64,000 nt of DNA from Streptomyces sp. NBC_00287 (GCF_036173105.1 NZ_CP108053.1:6448001-6512000); one strand, 5' to 3'; positions 7,645-16,347 are shown, counted from the first letter of the stretch. A program made the numbers and translations. The notes: generated from the sequence alone by a model not told the origin.

Positions 7645-9720
7645 ATGAGCGACGAGTACGGCGAGGATCACCTCGACTTTCGGGGCGGGGCGTTCAAGGG
7701 GCCCGTCGTCGGTAAGGGGAACTTCTATCAGCAGGCGGCTGCGCCTACGGCCTTGAGCGCCTTGCCCGCGAGGGCTGCGGGGTTCACCGGGCGGGGTGAC
7801 GAACTCGGCGAGCTGCTGCGGTCCCTCGATCCGGCGGGCGAGGGAGAGGCGGTACTCGTCGCGGCCGTGTCCGGGCTCGGGGGCATCGGCAAGACCGCGC
7901 TGGCGGTCGAGGCCGCTCACGAGGCTTGCGGGAAGGGCTGGTTCCCGGGCGGGGTGCTCTTCCTCGATCTCCATGGGTACGACGATGACCCCGTCACGGG
8001 GGAACAGGCGCTGGAGGCGCTGCTGCGGGCGCTCGGTGTGGAGCCGGAGCACATCCCGGTGCGGGCCGATGAGCGGGCGGCGCTGTATCGGTCGATGCTC
8101 GCGGAGCGGGGCGCGGTGCTGGTGCTGGCCGACAATGCGTCGTCGTCGGATCAGGTGCGGAGGCTGCTGCCGGGGGACCGGCGGCAGCGGCTGCTCGTGA
8201 CCTCGCGGACGAAGTTGCCTCAACTCGGGGCGCGGCTACTGCCGTTGGGTGAGCTCTCGCCGCAGGAGGCGTACGACCTTCTCGACCGTGCCCTGCGCGT
8301 CGCCGACCCGGCGGACAGCCGCGCGGCACAGGAGGCGGAGGCGGTGCAGGAGGTGGCCGAGCGGTGTGGGCATCTGCCGCTCGCCTTGCAGATCGCGGCG
8401 GCGCTGCTGGTGCTGGACCCGGAGAAGCCGGTCGCTGAACTGGCCGAGGAATTGGGCGGGTTGCGGGATCGGCTTGCCTATCTCGATGACGGTGAGCGGA
8501 GTGTGCGAGCCGCTTTTGAGTTGTCGTATCGGCGGCTCACGGAGGAGCAGGCGCGGCTGTTGCGGCTCATGGCTGTGGCGCCGGGGGCTGATGTGAGTAC
8601 GGAAATGGCGGCGGTTCTGGTGGGGACGGAGAGTCCGCCGGTTCGTGAGTTCAACGCCCTTGCGCATGCGCATCTCATTGAGCGGGGGAGCGCGCGGGGG
8701 CGGTGGGGGATGCATGACCTGGTGCGGGCGTTCGGCGTGGGGCTCGCGGGAGAGGAGGGGGAGGCGGCGCGGGAGCGGCTGCTGGAGTTCTACCGGCAGT
8801 GGGCCGAAGCGGCGGACGACTGGTTGCGGTGGCTCCCGGGAATGCCGGAGCCGGAGCGGTTCGTGGACCGTGCCCAGGCGCTGGCGTGGCTGGACGGGGA
8901 GCGGGCCGGGCTGGTGGCGGCGGTCCAGTGGGCGAGTGAGGACCGGCACACACGGGCTGCGGTGTGGCTGGCGCGATGCCTGGCGGAGTACATGCTCTGG
9001 CGGCGGTACTTCGGTGACTGGATGACTGTGGCGCGTGCCGCGCAGGAGGCTGCTCACCGTTCCGGGGACCGCGACGCCGAGGCCGGCGCGTGGGGCGATC
9101 TCGGCAACGCCCTGGTCGGCTTGGGCAGGACAGGCGAGGCCGTCGACGCCCACATCCGAGCCCGCGATCTGGGCCGGCTCGAGGGGTCCCAACTCGGTGA
9201 GGCCGTGGCGTGGAACAACCTGGGTCTCGCCCTGGATGAGGCGGGCCGTACGGAGGAGGCGATCGACGCCCACATCCGAGCCCGCGACCTGTGCCAGCTG
9301 GCCGAGGACCGCCACGGCGAGGCGATGGCGTGGAACAACCTCGGTCTCGCCCTGGGGGAGGCGGGCCGTACGGAGGAGGCGATCGACGCCCACATCCGTG
9401 CCCGCGGCCTGTACCAGGACCTTGGGGACATCCATCGCGAGGGCACGGCGTGGAACAACCTCGGCCTCGCCCTACGGAAGGAGGGCCAGGTGGAGGAGGC
9501 GATCGAGGCGCACGAGAAGGCCCTGGGCATCTACGAGACGATCGAGGCCTGGTACCTGGCAGGCACGGCGTTCCAGAATCTGGCAGTCGCCCACCGGACC
9601 TCCGACCGTCCCGCGGAGGCCCACGCCTGCTTCGTTCAGGCCGCCGACGCCTACACCCAGGCGAACGCCCTCACCGAGGCCGCCCACGCCCGCGCCCAAG
9701 CCGACGCATTCACCCCTTGA
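7645..9720 (+). CDS. NB-ARC-TPR STAND protein without fused effector
   Basis: 691 aa from the ATG at 7645 (GGGAG 8 bp upstream); a GTG at 7624 is an alternative. It opens with a Gly-rich strip (DFRGGAFKGPVVGKG, residues 11-25), then FTGR and an NB-ARC domain: Walker A GLGGIGKT (77-84), Walker B VLVLADN, VTSR, GHLPLAL and MHDLVRAF. TPRs follow from about residue 480, including units NNLGLALDEAGRTEEAIDAH repeated with few changes. There is no PNP or other recognisable effector, unlike the divergent neighbour. The N-terminal strip is also present at the C-terminus of the PNP protein at 14913-15767, suggesting a trans partner. It overlaps the convergent permease gene by 11 bp. Predicted conflict/immune role; trigger unknown. 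Confidence 0.85.
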   Translation: MSDEYGEDHLDFRGGAFKGPVVGKGNFYQQAAAPTALSALPARAAGFTGRGDELGELLRSLDPAGEGEAVLVAAVSGLGGIGKTALAVEAAHEACGKGWFPGGVLFLDLHGYDDDPVTGEQALEALLRALGVEPEHIPVRADERAALYRSMLAERGAVLVLADNASSSDQVRRLLPGDRRQRLLVTSRTKLPQLGARLLPLGELSPQEAYDLLDRALRVADPADSRAAQEAEAVQEVAERCGHLPLALQIAAALLVLDPEKPVAELAEELGGLRDRLAYLDDGERSVRAAFELSYRRLTEEQARLLRLMAVAPGADVSTEMAAVLVGTESPPVREFNALAHAHLIERGSARGRWGMHDLVRAFGVGLAGEEGEAARERLLEFYRQWAEAADDWLRWLPGMPEPERFVDRAQALAWLDGERAGLVAAVQWASEDRHTRAAVWLARCLAEYMLWRRYFGDWMTVARAAQEAAHRSGDRDAEAGAWGDLGNALVGLGRTGEAVDAHIRARDLGRLEGSQLGEAVAWNNLGLALDEAGRTEEAIDAHIRARDLCQLAEDRHGEAMAWNNLGLALGEAGRTEEAIDAHIRARGLYQDLGDIHREGTAWNNLGLALRKEGQVEEAIEAHEKALGIYETIEAWYLAGTAFQNLAVAHRTSDRPAEAHACFVQAADAYTQANALTEAAHARAQADAFTP

Positions 9721-10537
9721 CCGCCCCACCCAAGGCGAACCCTCCACCCAACCGCCTCGCCACCACCACATAAAGCAAAATCACCGGCGTGGAATAGATG
9801 ACCGAGAACGCGGCCAACTGCCCATAAACCACCGTCCCCCGATTTCCGAAGAACTCATTGATGCTCACCGCCGCAGGCATCTGATCCGGCGTGAGCAGCA
9901 GCATGAACGGGACGAAGAAGTTCCCCCACATCATCACGAACGAGAACACCGTCACCACCGCCACCCCGGGCCCCATCAGCGGCAGCACGATCCGCAGCAG
10001 CGACTGGAACGACGACGCCCCGTCCGTCCAGGCCGCCTCCTCCAGTTCCTTCGGCACACCGTCCATGAAGTTCTTCATCAGCCAGATGGCGAACGGCAAT
10101 TGAGACGCGGCGAAGAAGAAGATCGTGCCCTGCATCGTGTCGATCAGATTCACCTGGACGAAGAGCGCATACACCGGGACCATCACCGCAGTGATCGGCA
10201 GGCACGTCGCGAAGAGGACCGACAGCATGAACGGGCGGTTCAGTCGGGACCGGAAGCGGGAGAGCGGGTACGCCGCCAGCGCCGCGCACACCACCGTCAG
10301 AAGCGTGCCGCCCCCGCACAGCAGCAGACTGTTCAGCAGCGGTGTGAAGGTGATGTCCTCCGTCAGCACCGCGTCGAAGTTGTCCCACGTCACGCCGTCC
10401 GGGACCTTCACCGTGAGGTCCGCGTCCCGGTCCAGGGAGGACAGGATCACCCAGGCCAGCGGGAGTGCGAAGGCAGCCGCCACAGCCAACAGACCCGCGT
10501 CGGCGGCCAGGCGGCGAGTCGTTCTGCGGGATCGCAA
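9710..10537 (-). CDS. carbohydrate ABC transporter permease (MalG-like)
   Basis: 275 aa from a TTG at 10537, preceded by GGAGG that overlaps the end of the upstream permease gene. It has six hydrophobic segments and the ABC permease EAA loop (EEAAWTDGASSFQSLLRIVL) that contacts the ATPase. The MalG-type end is visible in the final TM pair. Third gene of the binding protein-permease-permease operon. No ATPase is encoded here; in Streptomyces such sugar importers commonly share the MsiK ATPase, which is inferred for this case. Its 3' end overlaps the convergent NB-ARC-TPR gene by 11 bp. Substrate unknown, probably an oligosaccharide. Confidence 0.88.
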   Translation of the reverse strand: MRSRRTTRRLAADAGLLAVAAAFALPLAWVILSSLDRDADLTVKVPDGVTWDNFDAVLTEDITFTPLLNSLLLCGGGTLLTVVCAALAAYPLSRFRSRLNRPFMLSVLFATCLPITAVMVPVYALFVQVNLIDTMQGTIFFFAASQLPFAIWLMKNFMDGVPKELEEAAWTDGASSFQSLLRIVLPLMGPGVAVVTVFSFVMMWGNFFVPFMLLLTPDQMPAAVSINEFFGNRGTVVYGQLAAFSVIYSTPVILLYVVVARRLGGGFALGGAVKG

Positions 10538-10542
10538 GGGCC

Positions 10543-11397
10543 TTACACCTCCGTCCGTAGCAGCCGCAGATACACCGCCGAGAACAGTGAACCCACCACC
10601 AACAACAGCAGCGCCACCGCCGTGCCGTAGCCGATCATGCTCTTCTGGAATGCCTCCTCGTACATGAAGAGGGGGAGGGTCTGGCTCTTCCCACCCGGGC
10701 CGCCTCTCGTCATCACCCAGATCAGGCCGAAGACGGACAGGGTCTGGAGGGTGATCAGCATCAGGTTCGTGCCGATGGAGCGGCGGATCATCGGGAGCGT
10801 GATGTGCCACATACGGCGCCAGCCGCCCGCGCCGTCCACTTCCGCCGCCTCCGTGATTTCCTTCGGGATTTCATTCAGGGCCGCCGAATACACCAGCATC
10901 GAGAAGGCCGTACCCCGCCACACATTCGCGAACGACACCGCCAGGATCGGGAGCGTGAACAACCAGTTCTGGGACGGGAGATGGAGCCAGTCCAGAATGG
11001 CGTTCAGGGTTCCTTCGCGGCGGAAGAAGGCGTAGAGCAGGAAACCCGCCACCACCTCCGGGAGCACCCACGCCGCGATGACGATCCCGCCCGTCAGCGT
11101 GCGGACCGGCTTCGACGCTCGTTGCATCAGGGCCGCGAGCGCCAGGCCCAGAGTGTTCTGGCCGATCAGGGCCGATACGACCGTGAAGACGAGCGTCAGC
11201 CATACGGCGTTCAGGAACGCCTCGTCCCCGAACGCCGTACGGAAGTTCTCGAAGCCGATGAACGACTCCTCGGCCTGGCCGGTGAGTTGGAGGTCGGTGA
11301 AGGCGATATAGGCGCAGTAGGCGATCGGTCCTGCGAGGAAGAGCAGCAGGAGGACGACGGCCGGGGTGACGGGGAGGACGCGGATGATCGTCCTCAT
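10543..11397 (-). CDS. carbohydrate ABC transporter permease (MalF-like)
   Basis: 284-aa inner-membrane permease starting at ATG 11397. It has six TM segments, beginning with VLPVTPAVVLLLLFLAGPIA, and an EAA loop (ITEAAEVDGAGGWRRMWHIT) matching the MalF/UgpA class. The stop TAA lies within the ribosome-binding site of the next permease (ACGGAGGTGTAA), so translation is coupled. Separated by 10 bp from the solute-binding protein gene upstream. Forms the channel with the MalG-like partner. Confidence 0.9.
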   Translation of the reverse strand: MRTIIRVLPVTPAVVLLLLFLAGPIAYCAYIAFTDLQLTGQAEESFIGFENFRTAFGDEAFLNAVWLTLVFTVVSALIGQNTLGLALAALMQRASKPVRTLTGGIVIAAWVLPEVVAGFLLYAFFRREGTLNAILDWLHLPSQNWLFTLPILAVSFANVWRGTAFSMLVYSAALNEIPKEITEAAEVDGAGGWRRMWHITLPMIRRSIGTNLMLITLQTLSVFGLIWVMTRGGPGGKSQTLPLFMYEEAFQKSMIGYGTAVALLLLVVGSLFSAVYLRLLRTEV

Positions 11398-11407
11398 GCG
11401 CGGGGGC

Positions 11408-12781
11408 TCACTTCTCGATCACCTGGTCGTCGGTCGCGGTCTTCAGCTCCTCGTCGTAGTTCTTCGCCGCCTCCTCCACCGACGCGTCGCCCGTCGTCAC
11501 GCCCTCCATCGCCTCCTGGATGGCCGTGGAGACCTTCGGGTACGCCGGGTACGCGGGCCGGTAGTGCGTGCTCGCGACCAGGTCCGTGAAGAACTTGATG
11601 CCGGGCTGGGCCTCGGCGTACGCGGGGTCGTTCGCGACGTCCTCGCGGACCGCGATGCCGGAGTTGGCGACGTACCACTTCTGGGCGTTCGCCTTGGTCT
11701 GCATCGTCTTGATGAAGTCGAAGGCCAGGTCGGGGTTGGCCGCCTTGTCGGGGATCGCCCACGTCCAGCCGCCGGACATGCTCACCTTGCCGGGGGCCTG
11801 GCCGTGCTGGGTCGGCATGGCGGCGAGGCCGAGCTTCTGCGACCACTGAGGCCATTCGTGGCCGCTGCCCTCCAGCCAGTCCTGCGGGAGCCAGGAGCCG
11901 TCGAGGTCGATACCGAGCTTGCCCTGGGGGAGGAGTTCGCCCCGGACCCGGGTGCCGAAGTTGGGGTCGAGGGCGTCGGAGACGTCGGGGCCGAGCTTCT
12001 CCTTGTAGACCGTCTCCACGAAGGTGAGGGCGTCCCTGAAGCCCTGGCTTCCGGCGATCCACTTCTTCGACGAGGAGTCGTAGAGCGGGTCCGTCTTGCC
12101 GTCGTTGGTGCCGTACAGGAGCATTTCGAAGCCCTGCATGGTGGCCGCCTCGCCCGCGGGCTTGCCCGTGTAGACGTTCAGGGGCGTGACGTCCGGCACC
12201 TTCTCCTTGATCGTGCGGGCCGCGTCCAGGACGTCGTCCCAGGTCTTCGGCTGCCAAGTGGCGGGGAGGCCGGCCTTCTTGAAGATGGCCTTGTCGTACC
12301 AGAGACCGCGGGTGTCGGTGCCGTCCGGGACGCCGTACGTCTTGCCGTTCTCGCCCTTCGCCGCCTCCTTCGCCGTGTCGATGAACTGATTCCAGTCCGG
12401 CCAGTTGGCGAGGTAGTCGTCGAGGGGCTTCAAGTAGCCGCTGGTGATGTCGGAGTTGATGAGGAAGGTGTCCTCGTAGACCAGGTCCGGGGCGGTCTTG
12501 GGGGAGCGGAGCATCTGCTGGAGCTTGGTGTAGTACTCCGAGTCCGGGGCCTTGATCGGGATGAACTCGACCTTCTTGCCGGGGTACTTCTTCTCGAACT
12601 CCTCCTTGATGTCCGCGAGGAAGTTGTCCATCACCTTGATGTTGTTGTCCGTGGACTGCTTGAAGGAGACCTTCACGGTGTCCGGGTCGTCTCCGGAGCC
12701 TGATCCGCAGGCGGTGAGGGCCGTTGCGGCGGCGAGGGTGAGGACGATGGTTATTCGGGCGGCGGTGGGGCGCACGGGCAT
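11408..12781 (-). CDS. extracellular sugar-binding lipoprotein of an ABC importer
   Basis: 457 aa; a type II signal peptide ends in the lipobox ALTAC (Cys25), followed by a Gly/Ser/Asp linker. The mature protein is a cluster B solute-binding protein (YKFEKKYPG-like beginning, NSDITSGYLKPLDDY, GIDLDGSW, MSGGWTWAI). The ATG at 12781 has AGGAGG 10 bp upstream; another ATG 8 bp earlier is out of frame. First gene of the importer operon. No LacI/ROK regulator is adjacent and no sugar-specific operator was recognised. The operon lies between two STAND loci and may simply be ancestral DNA split by their arrival. Confidence 0.9.
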   Translation of the reverse strand: MPVRPTAARITIVLTLAAATALTACGSGSGDDPDTVKVSFKQSTDNNIKVMDNFLADIKEEFEKKYPGKKVEFIPIKAPDSEYYTKLQQMLRSPKTAPDLVYEDTFLINSDITSGYLKPLDDYLANWPDWNQFIDTAKEAAKGENGKTYGVPDGTDTRGLWYDKAIFKKAGLPATWQPKTWDDVLDAARTIKEKVPDVTPLNVYTGKPAGEAATMQGFEMLLYGTNDGKTDPLYDSSSKKWIAGSQGFRDALTFVETVYKEKLGPDVSDALDPNFGTRVRGELLPQGKLGIDLDGSWLPQDWLEGSGHEWPQWSQKLGLAAMPTQHGQAPGKVSMSGGWTWAIPDKAANPDLAFDFIKTMQTKANAQKWYVANSGIAVREDVANDPAYAEAQPGIKFFTDLVASTHYRPAYPAYPKVSTAIQEAMEGVTTGDASVEEAAKNYDEELKTATDDQVIEK

Positions 12782-12859
12782 GACGGCATGACCTCCTGCG
12801 GGCTCACGACGTTGTGGCGCGGGGGTTGCTGCCCGGTGAACGTAGGTGGAGTGGTCTAG

Positions 12860-14893
12860 TCAGGTCAATGTGTCTGCGGCGGATTGGGCGTTGGCGGCTT
12901 CGGTGGGGGCGTTGGCTCGGGTGAAGGCTTCGGCGGCTTGGAGGTAGCGAGCGCGGGCTTCGGGGAGGCGGTCGCTGGAGTAGTGGACCGACGCCAGGCC
13001 TACGAAAGCGTGGCCTGCCCAGAACCAGTCCTCGAACTCCTGATAGATCTCGAGCGCCTTGGCGTATGCCTCGATCGCCTCCGCCGCCCGGTCGGAGGCC
13101 CGTAGGGAGGCACCCAGGTTGTGCCACGCCTTTCCCTCGCCATGACGGTCCCCGGTGGCCTGGCACATGTCACGGTCGCGGATGTGGGCGTCGATTGCCT
13201 CCTCCACCCGGCCGGCCTCCCGCAGGGCGATGCCGAGGTTGTTCCACGCCGCTCCCTCGCGGTGGTGGAGCCCAGCAGCCTGGTACAGGTCGCGGGCGCG
13301 GGTGTGGGCGTCGATCGCCTCCTCCACCTGGCCCGCCTTCCGCAGCGCGATGCCGAGGTTGTTCCATGCCATGGCCGTGTCATAGCGGTCCCCAGCGGTC
13401 TGGTGCAGGTCGCGGGCGCGGATGTAGGCGTCGAGCGCCTCCTCGACTCGGCCGGCATCGTCCAGGGCGCTGCCGAGGCAGGTCCACGCGGCGGCCTCGG
13501 CTTGGGGGTCCTGCGCGCGGTGGGCGGCGTCCCGCGCGGTGCGCGCGACGGTCACAGCGTCGTCGAAGTACCGACGCCAGCGCAGGTACTCATCCAGGTG
13601 CAGGGCCAACCACACCGCCCTCTGCCTGTACCGCTCGTCGCTCGCCCATTGCACCGCCGCCACCAGGCCTGCCCGCTCCCTGTCCAGCCACGCCAGCGCC
13701 TGTGCCCGGTCGGCGAACCGCTCCGGCTCCGCCATTCCCGGCAGCCACCGCAACCGGTCATCCGCCGCATCGGCCCACCGCCAGTAGAACCAGAGCAGTC
13801 GCTCCTGGGCAGCCGCTCCTTCCTCCCGCGAAACCGCATCCCCGGCCACCACGCCCACCCCGAACGCCCGCACCAGGTCGTGCAACCGCCACCGGACTTC
13901 CCCACCTGCCGACACCGGCGTCACCAGACTGGCGGCGGCGAGATCCTCCAGCAGCACCATGGCGGCATCCACGCCCAGGTCGGTCAGCGCGGCCACGGCC
14001 TCCGTGCTCGTGTCGGCCCCGGGAGCGAGGGCCAGCAGTCGCAGCAACCGAGCCTGGTCCGACGGCAGTCGGTGGTACGAGGTCTGCAGGACCGGACGAA
14101 GGGTGAGGGAACGTCCGTACTGGTCCGTGCCTCTGCTGCCTTTGTCGAGCACGACAGTCGGATCGCCGGCCTCCTTGATCTCGTTCACCAGCGAGGCGAT
14201 CTCACGGGGCCGACGCCTGCTCAGCATCGCGGCGGCGATCCGCAGGGCGAGCGGCAAGTGCCCGCAAAGAAAGGCGAGTTCGCGTATCGCGTCGGCTTCC
14301 CGTGCCGGGCGATCGTCACGCTCGTCGGTATCACGGAGGGCGCGGGTCACGAGAGCGACGGAGTCCTCCGGTGTCAGCGTCTCAAGGTCGATCAGACGTA
14401 CCGGAAGCGCGTCCGGCCGATCCCGCGAAGTGATCAGCACCCGATGCCGGTCCGACCCCGGCAACAGATCCAGGAACTGCCCCGGATCCGAGGCGTTGTC
14501 AAGGATCAGCAGCGTCCGTTCCTGCCGCCCGGCGAGGATGCCACGGTAGGCGTCGTACTGCCGCGCCACCGTCGACGGCAGGTCAGGCCCCCGCACCCCC
14601 AACGCATCCAGCAACGCCAACACAGCCTGATCCGCCGTGACCGGATTCTCGTCGTACCCCCGAAGATCCACGAACAGCGTCCCGCCGGGGAACCATCCCT
14701 CCCCGCAAGCCCGATGCGCCGCCTCCACAGCCAGCGCCGTCTTCCCGATCCCGCCCATGCCGGTCACGGCGAAGATGAGCACCGCCATGCCATCGGCCCC
14801 CGGCGCAAGCTGCGTCAGCAACCGCTCCAGTTCGGAAGCCCGCCCCGTGAACCCCAACGGCCGCGGCGGCAAAGTCGCCGTAGCCCGAGGCAC
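12860..14893 (-). CDS. NB-ARC-TPR STAND protein, partner of the adjacent PNP
   Basis: About 677 aa if started at the GTG at 14893 (VPRATATLPPRPLGFTGR); the frame stays open upstream to about 15163 but in a different phase from the PNP gene. NB-ARC: Walker A GMGGIGKT (45-52), Walker B TLLILDNASD, ITSRDRP, GHLPLALRI, MHD-like LHDLVRAFGVG. TPR half: units such as NNLGIALRKAGQVEEAIDAH repeated. The protein aligns along its length with residues 248-917 of the fused protein at 4808-7561, so the fused form has been split here. The site GGTAGGGGGACGG just upstream contains the PNP stop TAG plus a G5 run. This could be natural coupling with re-initiation, a programmed frameshift or a mutation. Confidence 0.82.
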   Translation of the reverse strand: MPRATATLPPRPLGFTGRASELERLLTQLAPGADGMAVLIFAVTGMGGIGKTALAVEAAHRACGEGWFPGGTLFVDLRGYDENPVTADQAVLALLDALGVRGPDLPSTVARQYDAYRGILAGRQERTLLILDNASDPGQFLDLLPGSDRHRVLITSRDRPDALPVRLIDLETLTPEDSVALVTRALRDTDERDDRPAREADAIRELAFLCGHLPLALRIAAAMLSRRRPREIASLVNEIKEAGDPTVVLDKGSRGTDQYGRSLTLRPVLQTSYHRLPSDQARLLRLLALAPGADTSTEAVAALTDLGVDAAMVLLEDLAAASLVTPVSAGGEVRWRLHDLVRAFGVGVVAGDAVSREEGAAAQERLLWFYWRWADAADDRLRWLPGMAEPERFADRAQALAWLDRERAGLVAAVQWASDERYRQRAVWLALHLDEYLRWRRYFDDAVTVARTARDAAHRAQDPQAEAAAWTCLGSALDDAGRVEEALDAYIRARDLHQTAGDRYDTAMAWNNLGIALRKAGQVEEAIDAHTRARDLYQAAGLHHREGAAWNNLGIALREAGRVEEAIDAHIRDRDMCQATGDRHGEGKAWHNLGASLRASDRAAEAIEAYAKALEIYQEFEDWFWAGHAFVGLASVHYSSDRLPEARARYLQAAEAFTRANAPTEAANAQSAADTLT

Positions 14894-14912
14894 CGGCCCA
14901 TGGACCGTCCCC

Positions 14913-15767
14913 CTACCGCTCCCGGTCGACCCGCTTGCCGATAACGGGCCCGTTGAAGACCCCGCCCCGGAAGTCGATGTGATCGCCGCCGTATTGGGGC
15001 CCCTCCTTGGAGCCGGAGGGCGACTCGGAGGAACGGGTGCCCCGCGGCCGATGCTTCCGCAGCAGCGCCATCGCCACCAGCGCCGCCTGCTCGGCCGCCC
15101 GCTGCTGGGAGCCGCCCGCATCCGCCTTCGACTTGTCGGCGTTCGCCCGATCGCTGATCCCACGGATCACCAACGCGTCCAACTGCCCACTCAGATGCGC
15201 CGCGTGGGCCGCTCCGGAGCCCTCCATCTCGATGGCGTTCGCGTCGTTGAAGTGCTGCCTGATGTATGCGGCGAAGGCCGACCCGTCGTCGGTCAGGACG
15301 ACGTCCCCACAGGCGATGGGCTTGAGGTGCCCCCGCACCCCGTTCAGGCCCCGGAGTGCGGAACCCGCCGCCTGTATCAGCCGGTGCGAGCCGGGCCAGA
15401 CCTGGGGCCGACCCTGGAAGCCCTGGTCGGTCACCTTGCCGCCCTGGACGGCGTACACCTTGGTTCCGACGACCACGTCACCGAGCTGCACGTCCTTCTT
15501 CAGACTGCCGGCGACGCCGACGAACAGCAGTGCCTCCGGACGGAGCCAGGAGACGATCTGCATCGTGAGCGCGGAGGCGTTCAGCGCGCCCTCGCCCAGC
15601 CAGGCGACAGCCACTGTCCAGTCCGTGTCAGCGAGGCGACCGCATTCGACGCGCGTCCCGTCCTCATGGACCAACTCCTCAACATCCTCGCCGAGATGGG
15701 CGCGCACGGCGTCGTACTCGACAGCCAGCGCGGTAAGGACGACAACAGTCGGTGAAGTCTGCGGCAC
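14913..15767 (-). CDS. stand-alone PNP/nucleosidase effector with Gly-rich C-terminal tag
   Basis: 284 aa from the GTG at 15767 (VPQTSPTVVVLTALAVEYDA). Nucleoside phosphorylase fold: FVGVAGSLKKDVQLGDVVVG, GFQGRPQVW, IEMEGSGAAHAA and VIRGISDRAN with the catalytic Asp. The C-terminus, after a charged linker, is GGDHIDFRGGVFNGPVIGK. That is the same tag found at the N-terminus of the NB-ARC protein at 7645, and it is absent from the fused paralogue. It stops 20 bp before the GTG of the NB-ARC-TPR gene that follows in another frame. Predicted to cleave a nucleotide or nucleoside once activated. Leaderless start (see 15768-15782); divergent from a 4-TM membrane protein. Confidence 0.83.
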   Translation of the reverse strand: MPQTSPTVVVLTALAVEYDAVRAHLGEDVEELVHEDGTRVECGRLADTDWTVAVAWLGEGALNASALTMQIVSWLRPEALLFVGVAGSLKKDVQLGDVVVGTKVYAVQGGKVTDQGFQGRPQVWPGSHRLIQAAGSALRGLNGVRGHLKPIACGDVVLTDDGSAFAAYIRQHFNDANAIEMEGSGAAHAAHLSGQLDALVIRGISDRANADKSKADAGGSQQRAAEQAALVAMALLRKHRPRGTRSSESPSGSKEGPQYGGDHIDFRGGVFNGPVIGKRVDRER

Positions 15768-15782
15768 GCATTTAAGGTACTG
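15768..15782 (-). promoter_or_regulatory. -10 element for leaderless PNP transcript
   Basis: Minus strand CAG-TACCTT-AAATGC abuts the GTG start, with TACCTT at -12 to -7. Compared with the fused paralogue (CAG-TACCGT-GAACAC-GTGCC), the pattern CAGTACCNTNAANNCGTGCC is conserved. There is no ribosome-binding site. Confidence 0.55.
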
Positions 15783-15813
15783 CCAAGCACCATCACCGGG
15801 GGAAGGAACGTCC

Positions 15814-16347
15814 GTGGCGGAATCAGACGTCACCATCGGCCAACTGCTCCTCGCCGAGTACCAGACCGTCAAGGACGAGCAGAAGACCCGGATCGGCTTC
15901 CGCGACAACCTGCTCTACGTCACCCTCACCGTGGTCGCCGCAGTCATCGCCGCCGCCGCGCAGGCCGAGCAGTCCGCCATGCTGCTGGCCATCCCGCCCG
16001 TCTGTGTGGTCCTCGGCTGGACCTACCTCGTCAACGACGAGAAGATCTCCGCGATCGGGAAGTACATACGCGAGGACCTCGGGCCGCGCCTTGCTCAACT
16101 CGCCGAGGCCGAGCGGGCGTTCGGCTGGGAGACCGCCCATCGCACCGACGCCCGCCGCCGCATCCGCAAAGCCGTCCAGTGCGCCATCGACCTGCTGGCC
16201 TTCGCTGTCGTGCCGCTCGCCGGGCTAGTCGTGTATTGGGGTGCCGGACAGACCTCCACCGGACTGCTCGTCGTCTCCGTCTTCGAAGCCATCGGCCTCA
16301 TCGGGCTCGCGGCCCAAGTCATCGTCTACGCAAGGCCATTCAGCTAG
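15814..16347 (+). CDS. four-TM membrane protein divergent from the PNP/NB-ARC locus
   Basis: 177 aa; GTG at 15814 with GGGGGAAGGAAC upstream. An N-terminal charged helix (LLAEYQTVKDEQKTRIGFRD, residues 12-31) is followed by TM1 ~32-50 and TM2 ~54-72. A cytosolic helical stretch 75-118 rich in Arg/Glu follows, then TM3 ~120-142 and TM4 ~148-172. I know no assigned function. The 46-bp divergent gap with the PNP gene implies shared control. Small multi-TM proteins beside NTPase/nucleosidase modules are often effectors or membrane anchors of defence systems, so a role in the STAND island is possible but unproven. Its last 8 bp overlap the convergent response regulator gene. Confidence 0.75.
   Translation: MAESDVTIGQLLLAEYQTVKDEQKTRIGFRDNLLYVTLTVVAAVIAAAAQAEQSAMLLAIPPVCVVLGWTYLVNDEKISAIGKYIREDLGPRLAQLAEAERAFGWETAHRTDARRRIRKAVQCAIDLLAFAVVPLAGLVVYWGAGQTSTGLLVVSVFEAIGLIGLAAQVIVYARPFS

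Noticed and set aside
9710..12781. Sugar importer as part of the defence island
   Set aside because: Standard CUT1 importer with normal motifs; proximity alone is not evidence of a link.
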